Numbered from the stretch's first letter, positions 32,400 through 41,561 are shown. The stretch: 64,000 nucleotides of DNA from Porphyromonas sp. COT-239 OH1446 (GCF_000768875.1 NZ_JRAO01000018.1:40538-104537), one strand, 5' to 3'. Numbers and translations: made by a program. The notes: generated from the sequence alone by a model not told the origin.

Positions 32400-34394
32400 C
32401 TAGCGTACCGTGCGGTACTGTACGAAGGCTTCGATCGCCTCGTAACTGGCTAGCCCAAGGCTAGCGTAGAGCTCGGCAAGACCCTTGTTGCGATCCTCCG
32501 AACGCTGCCAGAAGAGACGCTCGTCGTCGCCGAGGAATGGAGCTGCCTCCATCTGGCTCTGATGCTTGAGGATGCTATTGCGCTTGAAGCGAAGCTCCTC
32601 TGGGCTCATGGGCACAGCCATCTCGATGTGCTCGATCTCCCACTCAGCCCAAGCTCCACGATACATCCATACACGGCAGTCCTCAGCATACCAAGGCTCA
32701 TCCTTGAAGGTGTCAATAGCCCCGAGGATAGCATCTAGGCAAACCTTGTGCGTACCATGAGGGTCAGCTAGGTCTCCGGCTACGAAGATCTCATGAGGCT
32801 TGATGCTCTCGATGAACTCCTTCACGATCTTGATGTCTACCTCGCTGAGATCGCTCTTCTTGACTGTACCAGTTTCGTAGAAGGGGAGGTCTAGGAAGTG
32901 GATGTGATCATCAGGTAGACCTACATAGTAGCTACCTGTACGAGCCTCTTCGCGACGGATCGTTCCCTTGAAGAAGCGAACATCCTCGCGCTCTGGATCA
33001 TTTTCATTTTTATGGTGCTGTAAGAACTCTCGGATCTCTTCCGCCTTCTGTAGGATAGGGTCATTCTCTACGCCATACTTCTTGGCAATATCTCTGAGGA
33101 AGAGGGCGTAGCGAATCACCTCTTCGTCCCCTACTGCGATATTACCCGAGGTCTGATAGGCAACATGTACGTCATGTCCCTGCTCCACCAGGCGGTGGTA
33201 AGTGCCACCCATAGAGATCACATCATCGTCGGGGTGTGGGCTGAAGACAATTACTCGCTTAGGATAGGGGTTTGCCCGCTCAGGACGGTTGCTATCGTCT
33301 GCGTTGGGCTTACCTCCAGGCCATCCAGTGATGGTGTGTTGGATGTCATTAAATACTTTGATATTCACAGCATAGGCAGAGCCAAACTCTGTGATCAGCT
33401 CACCGAGACCATTGTCGGTATAGTGCTTATTAGTGAGCTTGAGGATGGGTAGGCCGGTTACCTCGCAGAGCCATACGATAGCGCGGCGGATGAGCTTGTT
33501 GTTCCACTCACAGGTCGTAACGAGCCAGGGATGGTTGATACGGGTGAGCAGAGAGGCAGCCCCGAGATCTAGGTAAACCCGAGCATGTGGGTGATTCTGC
33601 AGAATAGAGGCTGGGATGGCGTCTGTCATGCGACCCTCTACGGCTAGGGCGATCTGCTTGGCCTTAACATCACCCCAGGCTACTAGTGAGGCCTTCTTCG
33701 CTGCTAGGATTGTGCCTAGGCCCACGCTGATAGCGTTGCGAGGCACTGCATCCACGTGGTGGAACATAGACTTGGCTGCCTCCTTGCGGGCCGTAGCATC
33801 TAGGGCCACAAGACGAGTGTAGGTGTTAGGTGTGGTACCAGGAGGGTTAAAGCCAATGGCAGATGAAGAGCTGATGCCCAGGATGAAGTGGTCGATGCCA
33901 CCAAACTCAGCGATTTTCCGTTCGAAAGCTGCACATTCGGCCGACACTGCCTCTACAGAGCATGTGGCAGGGGGAACGAGGATATGCTCGGGCTTAATGT
34001 CGATGTGGTCAAGGAACTCGTTCTTCACCTTGGCTAGACAGCCTACAGCTGCATTGGCAGAGAGAGGATAGTATTCATAGCCTAGGACAGCCACGACGTT
34101 GACGAAGCTTAATCCCTCTCTCTTGTGGAGCTCGATCAAGGCCTTGTAGACAGCTACGGGCGATTCACCGCCAGAGAGACCCAGTAGGTACTTGTGGCCT
34201 GCGTCTTGGGCAGCCTTGATTTCCTCTGCGATTTGGTGGGCGAGGGCTTGAGCTGCCTCGAAGTCATGTTCTCCAATAGTGGTGGGGATTTTCTCGAAGC
34301 GGGTCAGTACAGCCTCTTCGATAGCGTTTGCTGGTCGATAATACCTAACAGGTACTTCCGAGAGCTTGATGAGTGAACTTAGATTGGTTCTCAT
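32400..34394 (-). CDS. nagB: Glucosamine-6-phosphate deaminase-like / LmbE fusion
   Basis: Two-domain protein of 664 residues. Residues 30-300 follow the NagB/6-phosphogluconolactonase fold (LLGLSGGESPVAVYKALIEL near 70; LVAWGDVKAKQIALAVEG near 240). Residues 378-620 are an LmbE/PIG-L deacetylase-like domain with the zinc motif HPDDD (387-391) and DLADPHGTH. Homologues of this fused length are annotated as NagB across Bacteroidales. The canonical NagB active-site positions are not kept: the FNMDEY motif reads VLGYEYY, and DGHIAFNEP reads SSAIGFNPP. The deaminase half may therefore be inactive or altered, while the LmbE half looks intact. A GlcNAc-related role is plausible. It is monocistronic. 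Confidence 0.8.
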   Translation of the reverse strand: MRTNLSSLIKLSEVPVRYYRPANAIEEAVLTRFEKIPTTIGEHDFEAAQALAHQIAEEIKAAQDAGHKYLLGLSGGESPVAVYKALIELHKREGLSFVNVVAVLGYEYYPLSANAAVGCLAKVKNEFLDHIDIKPEHILVPPATCSVEAVSAECAAFERKIAEFGGIDHFILGISSSSAIGFNPPGTTPNTYTRLVALDATARKEAAKSMFHHVDAVPRNAISVGLGTILAAKKASLVAWGDVKAKQIALAVEGRMTDAIPASILQNHPHARVYLDLGAASLLTRINHPWLVTTCEWNNKLIRRAIVWLCEVTGLPILKLTNKHYTDNGLGELITEFGSAYAVNIKVFNDIQHTITGWPGGKPNADDSNRPERANPYPKRVIVFSPHPDDDVISMGGTYHRLVEQGHDVHVAYQTSGNIAVGDEEVIRYALFLRDIAKKYGVENDPILQKAEEIREFLQHHKNENDPEREDVRFFKGTIRREEARTGSYYVGLPDDHIHFLDLPFYETGTVKKSDLSEVDIKIVKEFIESIKPHEIFVAGDLADPHGTHKVCLDAILGAIDTFKDEPWYAEDCRVWMYRGAWAEWEIEHIEMAVPMSPEELRFKRNSILKHQSQMEAAPFLGDDERLFWQRSEDRNKGLAELYASLGLASYEAIEAFVQYRTVR

Positions 34395-34434
34395 TATCTT
34401 TTTTCTCGTTTAGTTGTTTAACTAATGTGAGCTA

Positions 34435-34442
34435 CAAAGGTA
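34435..34442 (-). promoter_or_regulatory. -7 box for the NagB-LmbE gene
   Basis: TACCTTTG on the minus strand, 40 bp upstream of the ATG at 34394. The remainder of the gap to the rsmD stop shows no further clear element. Confidence 0.6.
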
Positions 34443-34579
34443 GCTATATTTTTCTAGTATAGAGAGGGGACAAACCATAGAATATCACCCTGTAATAGGA
34501 GCTATTAACCCTACCTCTATTTGGTCTCTCCATCTCTAGACAGTATTTATCTATTCTCTTCTAGAGTCCCTCTGATACT

Positions 34580-35152
34580 TTAGATGGATCTCCTTGTTGT
34601 CTCCTGTGGCGATCCCTTGGCGAAAAAGCTGAAGTTCACCGACCCATAGCTGCGATGCTCCACGAATAGAGGGTGCTCCTCAAAGCTATAGTTACCCGGG
34701 TGTTCGAGTACCAATAGCCCTCCAGGGCGTAGCCTGCCCGACGAGAGAATGAGCTCGGGTAGATCGGCTAGCTGATCGAGCTTGTAGGGTGGGTCAGCGA
34801 AGATGAAGTCGAACTCTGCCACTCCAGGCATGCGCAGGTAGCGCAGGACATCAGTCTGTAGGACTTTTGCCCTATCTCCCTCTCCGAGTTTTTCTATTAC
34901 CGAGCGAATGAAGGTGGCATGCTCTCGGCGTTGTTCGACAGCGACGACACGAGCGCAGCCTCTAGAGAGCATCTCAGCCGAGATACTGCCTGTACCAGCA
35001 AAGAGGTCTAGGGCTACGACCTCCTCCCAGTCTAGGTAGTGGGCGAGGACGTTGAATAAGTTTTCCTTGGCGAAGTCTGTAGTTGGGCGAGCATTGAAGC
35101 TCTTTGGCACGTCGAAGAGACGACGCTTGTGCTTGCCTCCGATAATTCTCAT
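34580..35152 (-). CDS. rsmD: 16S rRNA (guanine966-N2)-methyltransferase
   Basis: SAM-dependent methyltransferase acting on G966 of 16S rRNA during 30S assembly. It starts MRIIGGKHKRR, typical for RsmD. The SAM loop is LDLFAGTGSISAEMLSRG and the catalytic motif IV of N-methyltransferases is FIFADPPYK. The length (190) is standard. It is the last gene of a minus-strand set: unknown 210-aa protein, DUF3822, rsmD. Confidence 0.93.
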   Translation of the reverse strand: MRIIGGKHKRRLFDVPKSFNARPTTDFAKENLFNVLAHYLDWEEVVALDLFAGTGSISAEMLSRGCARVVAVEQRREHATFIRSVIEKLGEGDRAKVLQTDVLRYLRMPGVAEFDFIFADPPYKLDQLADLPELILSSGRLRPGGLLVLEHPGNYSFEEHPLFVEHRSYGSVNFSFFAKGSPQETTRRSI

Positions 35153-35205
35153 TATTTCTATATAAGTGCTAGTTGGCTAATGTCCGAGGTGCTCTCCAGT
35201 ATATG

Positions 35206-36057
35206 TTAAGGGAGTGCCGAGTGAGTTAATATGGTCATTGAACTGAGGCGTCGTCCAAGCTCGATCCTGAGTTCAGATCTCCAAGAGGGTAGAGGACGAT
35301 TGCTCTCCCCTAGGCCAGCCTCGACGAGGCATAGGCTATCTCGCCCAGCATCGAGCCCGAGGTCTTGCCACAGGGCGAAGATATAGTAGAGGAGCTCGCC
35401 CACCTTGCTCTTCTCATCGAAGGGGCTTACGAAGACGAAGCTGTTGTAAAAGACTTGCTCCTCCTCTCTAACGAGGATGCAGTCGAAGCCACGCCTTCGG
35501 ACGAAGACACACAGCTCGGCCCTACCGTCCCTCCTCGAGAGAGCCTTGCGTCGATCTATGAGTTGGGCAAAGTAAGGGGCAAAGCTAGGGCTGTGCAGCG
35601 TGCGCTGTAGGAAGTGGTAGACCTCCTCATCCCAGTAGTGTACGAATACCTTGCCTTCTTGTTTCCAGGGATAAGAGAGGGCGTAGAGCGAAGCCTCTTG
35701 GTCAGCTCTCCCACAGGGGTGAGTGAGTATATTCCTCAGCCAAATCTCAGCTTCTCCCTCGTCATAGAGCTCTTGAGGGACGAGCACTCCAGCACTAGGC
35801 TCATAATAAACAAGGATCTTGGGGTAGCTCTGTAGCAAGAGGGGACGTTGGAGGATTGCGTCCCTAAGCTCCTGCCGCCAAAGATCCCCGGATGCCTCGA
35901 CTCGGACGACCTCTCGATGGGTCGGCAAATGGCTGCCCTTCTGGAGAGGGGATAGGGCAAAAACAAGTCCATCCGACGCAAGTCGGATGGACATAGAGTA
36001 TTGCTCAACCTCGAGGGCCGATGGCATGATGGCCTCGGAGCTATGCAGTTGCGACAT
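35206..36057 (-). CDS. DUF3822 family protein
   Basis: Soluble protein of 283 residues without signal peptide or membrane helix. YSMSIRLASDGLVFALSPLQ near the N-terminus and YSFVFVSPFDEKSKVGELLYYI-like text around residue 210 (here read as FYNSFVFVSPFDEKS) match DUF3822, a Bacteroidetes family whose fold resembles actin/HSP70-type ATPases. Its position beside rsmD is conserved in the phylum. No activity is known. It overlaps the upstream gene by one base and is followed by rsmD after 53 bp. An internal ATG (11th codon) could also serve as start. Confidence 0.85.
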   Translation of the reverse strand: MSQLHSSEAIMPSALEVEQYSMSIRLASDGLVFALSPLQKGSHLPTHREVVRVEASGDLWRQELRDAILQRPLLLQSYPKILVYYEPSAGVLVPQELYDEGEAEIWLRNILTHPCGRADQEASLYALSYPWKQEGKVFVHYWDEEVYHFLQRTLHSPSFAPYFAQLIDRRKALSRRDGRAELCVFVRRRGFDCILVREEEQVFYNSFVFVSPFDEKSKVGELLYYIFALWQDLGLDAGRDSLCLVEAGLGESNRPLPSWRSELRIELGRRLSSMTILTHSALP

Positions 36058-36689
36058 TACTCCCAGTTACCAGTCATCTTCACCTCCTTGAGAGAACCGA
36101 TGCGAAGACCTGCGTAGCTGTTCGCTTTCTTCTTACGCTCTGCTTTCTTGAGCTCGAGACGCTTCTGATCCTGGTCTGCTAGGTATGCTTCGAATGGGAT
36201 GGTCGCTTCGAATACAGGCACCTGGATAGTATCCTGACCTGCTACCTGCTCGATATAAGCTGCTACGACACTAATTTTGTTGTTGGTGTTGAGTACGTTG
36301 AAGAGTGTAGCGACGTCTGTACCATCCTTGAGCAGAGAATCCTTGGCTGACACCCAAGTAGTGTCGCGCACGATGAGGCCCTTTTGGGCTGCTTCCTGCT
36401 CCGAGAGGCCCTTCTCACGCATTTCGTCGGTATACACTCCCTCGGCCTTAACGTAGTAGAGCTTTCCGCTAGTCAGGAACTCCGTGAGCTCTTCACGAGA
36501 GGCGAAGCGGTCGTAAACGTCCTCGTAGGCATCTTGATAGTTGGCGATCTTCTTGAGCTTCTTCTGTAGCTCTTTCTCACGCTCTATCTGCACTTTGTCA
36601 AATCTCACGGGAGTGGCAACACTTTCGTACGTAAGGTAAGCCAGTAGACCTGCCACAATGGCTACTAAGGCAATGAATACTTTGTTCAT
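36057..36689 (-). CDS. Conserved Bacteroidales protein, membrane-anchored, unknown function
   Basis: Protein of 210 residues with an uncleaved N-terminal anchor (FIALVAIVAGLLAYLTYESV) and a periplasmic remainder. Residues 30-70 are charged and likely coiled-coil (EKELQKKLKKIANYQDAYED). The segment AQKGLIVRDTTWVSAKDSLL and the C-terminal Lys-rich stretch recur in homologues next to DUF3822 and rsmD in Bacteroidales, as I recall. Pilin-like anchoring is possible (short hydrophobic N-terminus, then YxDVYDRFA helix), but no prepilin site is clear. Function unknown. First gene of the three-gene set. Confidence 0.75.
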   Translation of the reverse strand: MNKVFIALVAIVAGLLAYLTYESVATPVRFDKVQIEREKELQKKLKKIANYQDAYEDVYDRFASREELTEFLTSGKLYYVKAEGVYTDEMREKGLSEQEAAQKGLIVRDTTWVSAKDSLLKDGTDVATLFNVLNTNNKISVVAAYIEQVAGQDTIQVPVFEATIPFEAYLADQDQKRLELKKAERKKKANSYAGLRIGSLKEVKMTGNWE

Positions 36690-36773
36690 CCTATACTATA
36701 GTTATTAAGTTAATTCGAGCTTATTGGCCTCAAATGTACAGACTATTATGGGAAAAGACTAATTTCACCCTTG

Positions 36774-36781
36774 CAAAGATA
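36774..36781 (-). promoter_or_regulatory. -7 box for the three-gene rsmD set
   Basis: TATCTTTG on the minus strand, 85 bp upstream of the ATG at 36689. It lies in the short divergent gap before the helicase gene (ATG 36795), so the two promoters must nearly overlap. Confidence 0.55.
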
Positions 36782-36794
36782 CAATAATTGTCGA

Positions 36795-38243
36795 ATGAAA
36801 TCATATACCTGTGCCGCTAATCTCTTGGACAACCAGCCTGACGGACTTACTTCGGGGCAGAGGGCTTGTCTCGAGCAATTGGCATCTTTCGTTCAAGACC
36901 CTCATCCCTACAGCATCTTCGTCCTTAGGGGCTATGCGGGTACGGGGAAGACCTTCTTGCTGAGGTTGCTCGCAGAGGCAGCCTCCGAGGCGAGTATGCC
37001 CCTAGAGCTTTTGGCCACGACAGGCCGAGCAGCTAAGCAACTCTCTCAGGCAACGGGCCGGTCGGCCAGTACGATACACCGACGCATCTATCGCTCTGCT
37101 AGTGAGCTGATCGAGCGAGGGGGCAGCTACCGTCTCGAGACGAGTACCCAGGCTGACAGCCTCATCATTGTCGATGAGGCCTCGATGATCTCTGGGGCAA
37201 CGGGAGAGGTGTCTCCCTTTGGCTCGGGCGATTTGCTGGATGACCTGCTCTCGTTTGCTTGGCAGGCTGAGGGGACTCGAGTAGTCCTCGTGGGCGATGC
37301 TGCCCAGCTGCCTCCCGTGGGGTGTGAGCTCAGCGATGCCCTGAATACGGAGATCCTTCAGACGAAGTATGGCCTCAAGGTCTACGAATGTGAACTAACA
37401 GAAGTCGTCCGCCAAGAGGAAGGATCGCCCATCCTGAGCCTAGCGACTCATCTGCGAACCCTGCTACAGGCCTATGCCGATGAGCCTAGTGATGCTCCTA
37501 TCCCTCTCTCTCTCGACCTGCGACAGCTCGATCGGAGGCAGGTATCACTCGTCTCTAGCTGTGATCTAGTCGATGAGCTAGACTCTGCCTATAGACGCTA
37601 TGGGATGCAGGAGTGCCTCGTCGTTACTCCGTCGAATAAGAGGGCCTTGAGCTTCAACCTCGGTATTAGGGCCCAAGTCTTGGACTTTGAGGAGGCTCTC
37701 GAGCGTGGCGATAGGCTCATTGTCGCCCGAAACAACTATCACTATGCAGAGCGGAGAGATCGCTCAGACTTCATCGCCAACGGCGAGCAGGCCGAGATTG
37801 TGCACCTGCGTAAGTACCACGATATGTATGGCCTCAGCTTTGTCGATGCTACGCTGAGACTGCCCGAGCGAGATCGGGAGATAGAGGCTCGCATCCTGCT
37901 CTCTGGCCTCAGCGATGAGCAGCCACAGCGAAGCTATGCCCAGCGGTCGGAGCTCTTCGAGCAGATCGCTTTAGACTATGAGCATATAGCGTCTATTACG
38001 GAGCGAAGGCGAAGCATTCGTCGAGACCCCTACTGGGGTGCTCTAGAGGTGAAGTATGGCTATGCCGTAACGGCACACAAGGCACAGGGAGGACAGTGGC
38101 GTTGTGTTTTCATAGATCTAGGCCTTATGAAGCTCCTGCCGATGGATCAGTCGATGCTGCGCTGGCTCTATACCTCGATCACACGAGCCACGGAGCGGCT
38201 CTACCTGGTCAATGCCCCAGAGGAGTTTTTCATTTGGGAGTAG
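36795..38243 (+). CDS. AAA+ DNA helicase, RecD2/Dda-like (SF1)
   Basis: Predicted superfamily 1B helicase of 482 residues. Motif I is RGYAGTGKTFLLRLL, motif Ia is in LATTGRAAKQLSQATG, motif II is IVDEASMI, motif III is VVLVGDAAQLPPVG, and the UvrD-C2 region near the end has YAVTAHKAQGGQW and LYTSITRATERLYLV. It resembles the short RecD2/Dda helicases of Bacteroidetes and lacks the N-terminal extension of long RecD2. A role in replication-fork or recombination processing is likely. I start at 36795 (MKSYTCAANLL); an in-frame TTG 24 bp upstream is less likely. It is monocistronic with a strong terminator. Confidence 0.9.
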   Translation: MKSYTCAANLLDNQPDGLTSGQRACLEQLASFVQDPHPYSIFVLRGYAGTGKTFLLRLLAEAASEASMPLELLATTGRAAKQLSQATGRSASTIHRRIYRSASELIERGGSYRLETSTQADSLIIVDEASMISGATGEVSPFGSGDLLDDLLSFAWQAEGTRVVLVGDAAQLPPVGCELSDALNTEILQTKYGLKVYECELTEVVRQEEGSPILSLATHLRTLLQAYADEPSDAPIPLSLDLRQLDRRQVSLVSSCDLVDELDSAYRRYGMQECLVVTPSNKRALSFNLGIRAQVLDFEEALERGDRLIVARNNYHYAERRDRSDFIANGEQAEIVHLRKYHDMYGLSFVDATLRLPERDREIEARILLSGLSDEQPQRSYAQRSELFEQIALDYEHIASITERRRSIRRDPYWGALEVKYGYAVTAHKAQGGQWRCVFIDLGLMKLLPMDQSMLRWLYTSITRATERLYLVNAPEEFFIWE

Positions 38244-38290
38244 GTAGGGGAAAGCCTCAGGTGGCTTGTACTACTCTATATCAAATAAGC

Positions 38291-38318
38291 AAGGGATGGC
38301 CCAATCGGGCCATCCCTT
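38291..38318. terminator. Bidirectional terminator between helicase and cydB
   Basis: A 12-bp perfect stem AAGGGATGGCCC (38291-38302) with its complement at 38307-38318 and a 4-nt loop AATC. It lies in a convergent gap, 47 bp from the helicase stop and 35 bp from the cydB stop. Confidence 0.85.
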
Positions 38319-38353
38319 ACCTTATCCATAGACGGAGTAGAGGTCTAGAAGCT

Positions 38354-39523
38354 CTAGTAATTGTGTCCGCTAGGATCCTGTACCTCGCGGCGGGTCAGCT
38401 TGTGCAGGTCAAGGGCACGCCAAGCGTAGACCATATAGGCCAGCACGAAGGGGATAAGCAGCGAGACGATGCTCATCGCCTTGAGGGTGAACTCGCTGGA
38501 CGAGCTGTTGCGGATGGTTAGTGAGTGCTGGAGGTTCTCCCCGAGTGAGGGGTAGAAGGCCGTATTGTTCCACCCAGCGATGAGGAAGAGGGCTAGGGCT
38601 GTGAGCACCACGCCAACCCCCTCGTACCAAATCCCCTTCTTGAAGCCAGGCTTGAGAATAGTCAGTAGTATGCCCACGAGGACGAGGACTACACCCACGA
38701 GGAAGAGCACCAGCACGAGAGGCATCTCGATGAGGTTGTTGAAGTACTTGTAGGCCTGCATGAAGATCTCGCCAGTCTCTGGATTAACTGCAAAGCCCTC
38801 CTTGGTCAGGAGGAAGCCTAGATAGGCAAGAAAAAGAGCGAGGAAAGCTGCTGCATTCCAGGCTAGACGCTTGCGAGAGGCCCCCTCGACCTTGTCATCG
38901 GAGATATTGTTGATGAAGTAGAGCAGAGCTGTCGTGCGGCTGAGGAAGAATACCGCAAGCCCAAAGACCACATTCCAAGGGTTTAGGACAGCCTCGAGAC
39001 CATGCAGCTGGATACCCTGGTAGGGTACCCAAGCCGAGATGACCTGACTAGCCCCAGAGAGATCTGCAATAGCTCCCTTATTGACCGTGAAGTTTGACCC
39101 CGTAAAGAAGGTAGACACCGCTGCCCCCAAGAGGATGGGGGCGAGAAGCCCATTGATGAAGAGACCGATCTGATAGGCCTTGCTCCCCCAGATATTCCCA
39201 TGCTTGTTTTGGTACTCGTACGAGACGGCCTGGATGACAAAGCACACGAGGATGAGCATCCACACCCAATAGGCCCCGCCGAAGCTCGTAGAGTAGAATA
39301 GAGGGAAGGAGGCGAAGAATGCCCCCCCGAAGACCACGAGGGTAGTGAAGGTGAACTCCCACTTGCGTCCAACGGAGTTGACCAAGAGCTTACGGTCGAT
39401 CTGATCTTTGCCCAGGCTAAAGAAGAGCGATTGCCCCCCCTGGACAAAGAGTAGAAATACGAGCAGAGCCCCGAGTACGGACACCAAGAACCACCAATAT
39501 TCTTGTAGAAAAGCGTAACTCAT
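38354..39523 (-). CDS. cydB: Cytochrome bd ubiquinol oxidase subunit II
   Basis: Membrane subunit of the bd-type terminal oxidase, 389 residues with eight or nine hydrophobic helices. N-terminal LQEYWWFLVSVLGALLVFLL and VNSVGRKWEFTFTTLVVFGG (the conserved family WE motif) fit CydB. In an anaerobe this enzyme consumes trace O2 with quinol (menaquinol in this group) and supports nanaerobic respiration or oxygen protection. It follows cydA by 34 bp in the order DUF4492-cydA-cydB. Confidence 0.93.
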   Translation of the reverse strand: MSYAFLQEYWWFLVSVLGALLVFLLFVQGGQSLFFSLGKDQIDRKLLVNSVGRKWEFTFTTLVVFGGAFFASFPLFYSTSFGGAYWVWMLILVCFVIQAVSYEYQNKHGNIWGSKAYQIGLFINGLLAPILLGAAVSTFFTGSNFTVNKGAIADLSGASQVISAWVPYQGIQLHGLEAVLNPWNVVFGLAVFFLSRTTALLYFINNISDDKVEGASRKRLAWNAAAFLALFLAYLGFLLTKEGFAVNPETGEIFMQAYKYFNNLIEMPLVLVLFLVGVVLVLVGILLTILKPGFKKGIWYEGVGVVLTALALFLIAGWNNTAFYPSLGENLQHSLTIRNSSSSEFTLKAMSIVSLLIPFVLAYMVYAWRALDLHKLTRREVQDPSGHNY

Positions 39524-39557
39524 AGTGATGTAAGTTATTTAGGGTTGATGAGGAGGG

Positions 39558-41144
39558 TTAGTGTGCATCGGGCCCGCTCTTGATGGCCTTGCGCATGATG
39601 TTGAGTTCAGCTACGAGCATGATCGAGAAGAGGACAAAGAAGAGGATGCAGGTGATCATCACCGACGAGGCCTCGATCTTAGAGACAGCAGCACGCACGG
39701 GTAGTAGATCCTGGATGGTCCAGGGCTGTCTGCCGAGCTCGGCCACAATCCAGCCTGATTGGCTAGCTACCCAAGCCAGTGGTGTGCAGAGGACACTCGC
39801 CCAGAGTAGCCAGCGTTTACGGAGCAGCTCCCCCCCCCTCTGACGTAGAGAGAACCAGCTCAATAGGGCGAATAGGAGGATGAATAGCCCCCCGAGGCTG
39901 ACCATGATGCGGAAAGAGTAGTAGACTATAGCCACATTGGGCACAGCCTCGTAGTGGCTGTCGAAGTAGCCATAGCCGAAGTAGGGGAAGTGCTCCTCGA
40001 GCGTAGCTCGATGCTGGGCTGCGAGTTCTTCGTTCTTCTCTTGCTTGGCCAGACTAAAGTTCTTGAGGGCATTGATGGCCATCTTGCCTCGGGCCATCTT
40101 TTCCTCTACGGAGATCGCCTTCGTGCCATCCTTGAGGATGTAGTCGCCTCGGAGGATGTTGTTGATGCCTGGGACATAAGCATTGCCTTCGCTGGCGGTT
40201 AGGAAGGAGAGGCCACGAGGGATCTCGATGTTCAGCAGGTAGGGATCTACACCGTCATCTGGGCGAGATTTGCTGGGGTTGAGGATGCCGAAGGCACTCA
40301 GACCGATCCCCTCACCGTCAGCGCAAGAGTAAGCCCCGCTCTCGCTCTGCTTCGTGTCGTAGAGAGCCTCCATGGCTGCGAGTTTCATAGGCTGGTTTTC
40401 TGCAACATCGACCGCAGACGAATGCCCTGTAGTAGCCGTGAGGATCGCAGCTATTAGGCCGAATGGAGCAATGATCTTGAAGTTGCGCTGTACAAACTCC
40501 ATGTTCTTCTGCTTGAGGGCATAGAAGGCGCATACCCCTGCTGCAAAGAGTGCTCCCAAGCTCCAAGAGGATACAACCGTGTGGAAGAACTTGATGATCG
40601 CTGTTGAGGATAGGGCTACTGCGAAGAAGTCCGACATCTCACTGCGCATCGTCTCGGGGTTGAAGGTCATCCCAACGGGGTTCTGCATCCAGGCATTAGC
40701 CACGAGGATCCACACTGCAGAGATCGTTGCTCCGATGATGGTGAGCCAAGTGGAGGCCAGGTGGAAGCGTTTGCTCACCTTACCCCAGCCGAAGAACATC
40801 ACAGCGATGAAGGTAGACTCCATGAAGAAGGCCAAGATACCCTCGATAGCCAGCGGAGCACCAAAGATGTCACCGACGAACCAGCTATAGTTGGACCAGT
40901 TAGTTCCGAACTGGAACTCTAGGATAATCCCCGTCGCCACACCGATGGCGAAGTTAATCCCGAATAGTTTCTGCCAAAACTTGGCTGATTTCTTCCAGAA
41001 CTCCTCGCCTGTGCGGTAGTACTGGGTCTCCACCAGGGACATGATGATCCCCAGCCCGAGGGTGAGCGGTACGAAGAGCCAGTGAAACATTGCCGTGAGG
41101 GCAAACTGAGCTCTTGACCAGTCAATTAAGGACTCTAGGTGCAT
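39558..41144 (-). CDS. cydA: Cytochrome bd ubiquinol oxidase subunit I
   Basis: Haem-carrying subunit (b558, b595, d), 528 residues with about nine membrane helices. The haem-ligand His near the N-terminus is in FHWLFVPLTLG (H21). The Glu-containing helix FQFGTNWSNYSWFVGDIFGA is present, and the quinol-side GRQPW motif appears as IVAELGRQPWTIQDLLPV. A periplasmic insert between residues about 240 and 380 contains the Q-loop region, with two Cys-poor stretches and a Lys/Glu-rich helix. The length fits Bacteroidetes CydA. Confidence 0.95.
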   Translation of the reverse strand: MHLESLIDWSRAQFALTAMFHWLFVPLTLGLGIIMSLVETQYYRTGEEFWKKSAKFWQKLFGINFAIGVATGIILEFQFGTNWSNYSWFVGDIFGAPLAIEGILAFFMESTFIAVMFFGWGKVSKRFHLASTWLTIIGATISAVWILVANAWMQNPVGMTFNPETMRSEMSDFFAVALSSTAIIKFFHTVVSSWSLGALFAAGVCAFYALKQKNMEFVQRNFKIIAPFGLIAAILTATTGHSSAVDVAENQPMKLAAMEALYDTKQSESGAYSCADGEGIGLSAFGILNPSKSRPDDGVDPYLLNIEIPRGLSFLTASEGNAYVPGINNILRGDYILKDGTKAISVEEKMARGKMAINALKNFSLAKQEKNEELAAQHRATLEEHFPYFGYGYFDSHYEAVPNVAIVYYSFRIMVSLGGLFILLFALLSWFSLRQRGGELLRKRWLLWASVLCTPLAWVASQSGWIVAELGRQPWTIQDLLPVRAAVSKIEASSVMITCILFFVLFSIMLVAELNIMRKAIKSGPDAH

Positions 41145-41180
41145 AGTAATAGTTGTTATTGGATGAATAATTTGTTTTGG

Positions 41181-41441
41181 TTAGTCGTTTGTGGGGGAGC
41201 TTGCTCCTCGGTCTATCAGATCCTGCTGCACCCACTGAGAGTTGGTTACATTCTGCTTGTCTGCCTCTTGCCTGAGGTGGTTGGGAAAGAAGAAGACCTT
41301 GAGGATGGCGAACATGATGAAGATCTTCAGCCCAATGATGAGCCACAGTGTTTTGCTCATAGGAGTGAGTGTACGAAAGCCATTGGCATAGAAGCGATAG
41401 ACCCTAACGAAGAAGTTCGGTTGCTTGTGTATCTGAGACAT
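41181..41441 (-). CDS. DUF4492 membrane protein
   Basis: Protein of 86 residues with one membrane helix (LWLIIGLKIFIMFAILKVFF) preceded by FVRVYRFYANGFRTLTPMSK, the family core, and a polar C-terminus. DUF4492 genes regularly stand immediately before cydAB in Bacteroidetes and related bacteria. A role as small accessory subunit or assembly helper of the bd oxidase, comparable with CydX/CydH, is inferred from position. It starts the three-gene cyd operon, 36 bp upstream of cydA. Confidence 0.88.
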   Translation of the reverse strand: MSQIHKQPNFFVRVYRFYANGFRTLTPMSKTLWLIIGLKIFIMFAILKVFFFPNHLRQEADKQNVTNSQWVQQDLIDRGASSPTND

Positions 41442-41485
41442 TGATTGAATTATAAACTGAACAAGTGAGTAAGATATTCGTATCG

Positions 41486-41493
41486 CAAAGATA
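41486..41493 (-). promoter_or_regulatory. -7 box for the cyd operon
   Basis: TATCTTTG on the minus strand followed by CGATACGAAT, 45 bp upstream of the DUF4492 ATG. Array D starts 68 bp further upstream. Confidence 0.6.
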
Positions 41494-41561
41494 TAAAAAC
41501 TATGCGCTTGACCTAGGACTGCTCCAGGGGCTGCTGTGCAGAGCAGACTGAGACCAGCCCC

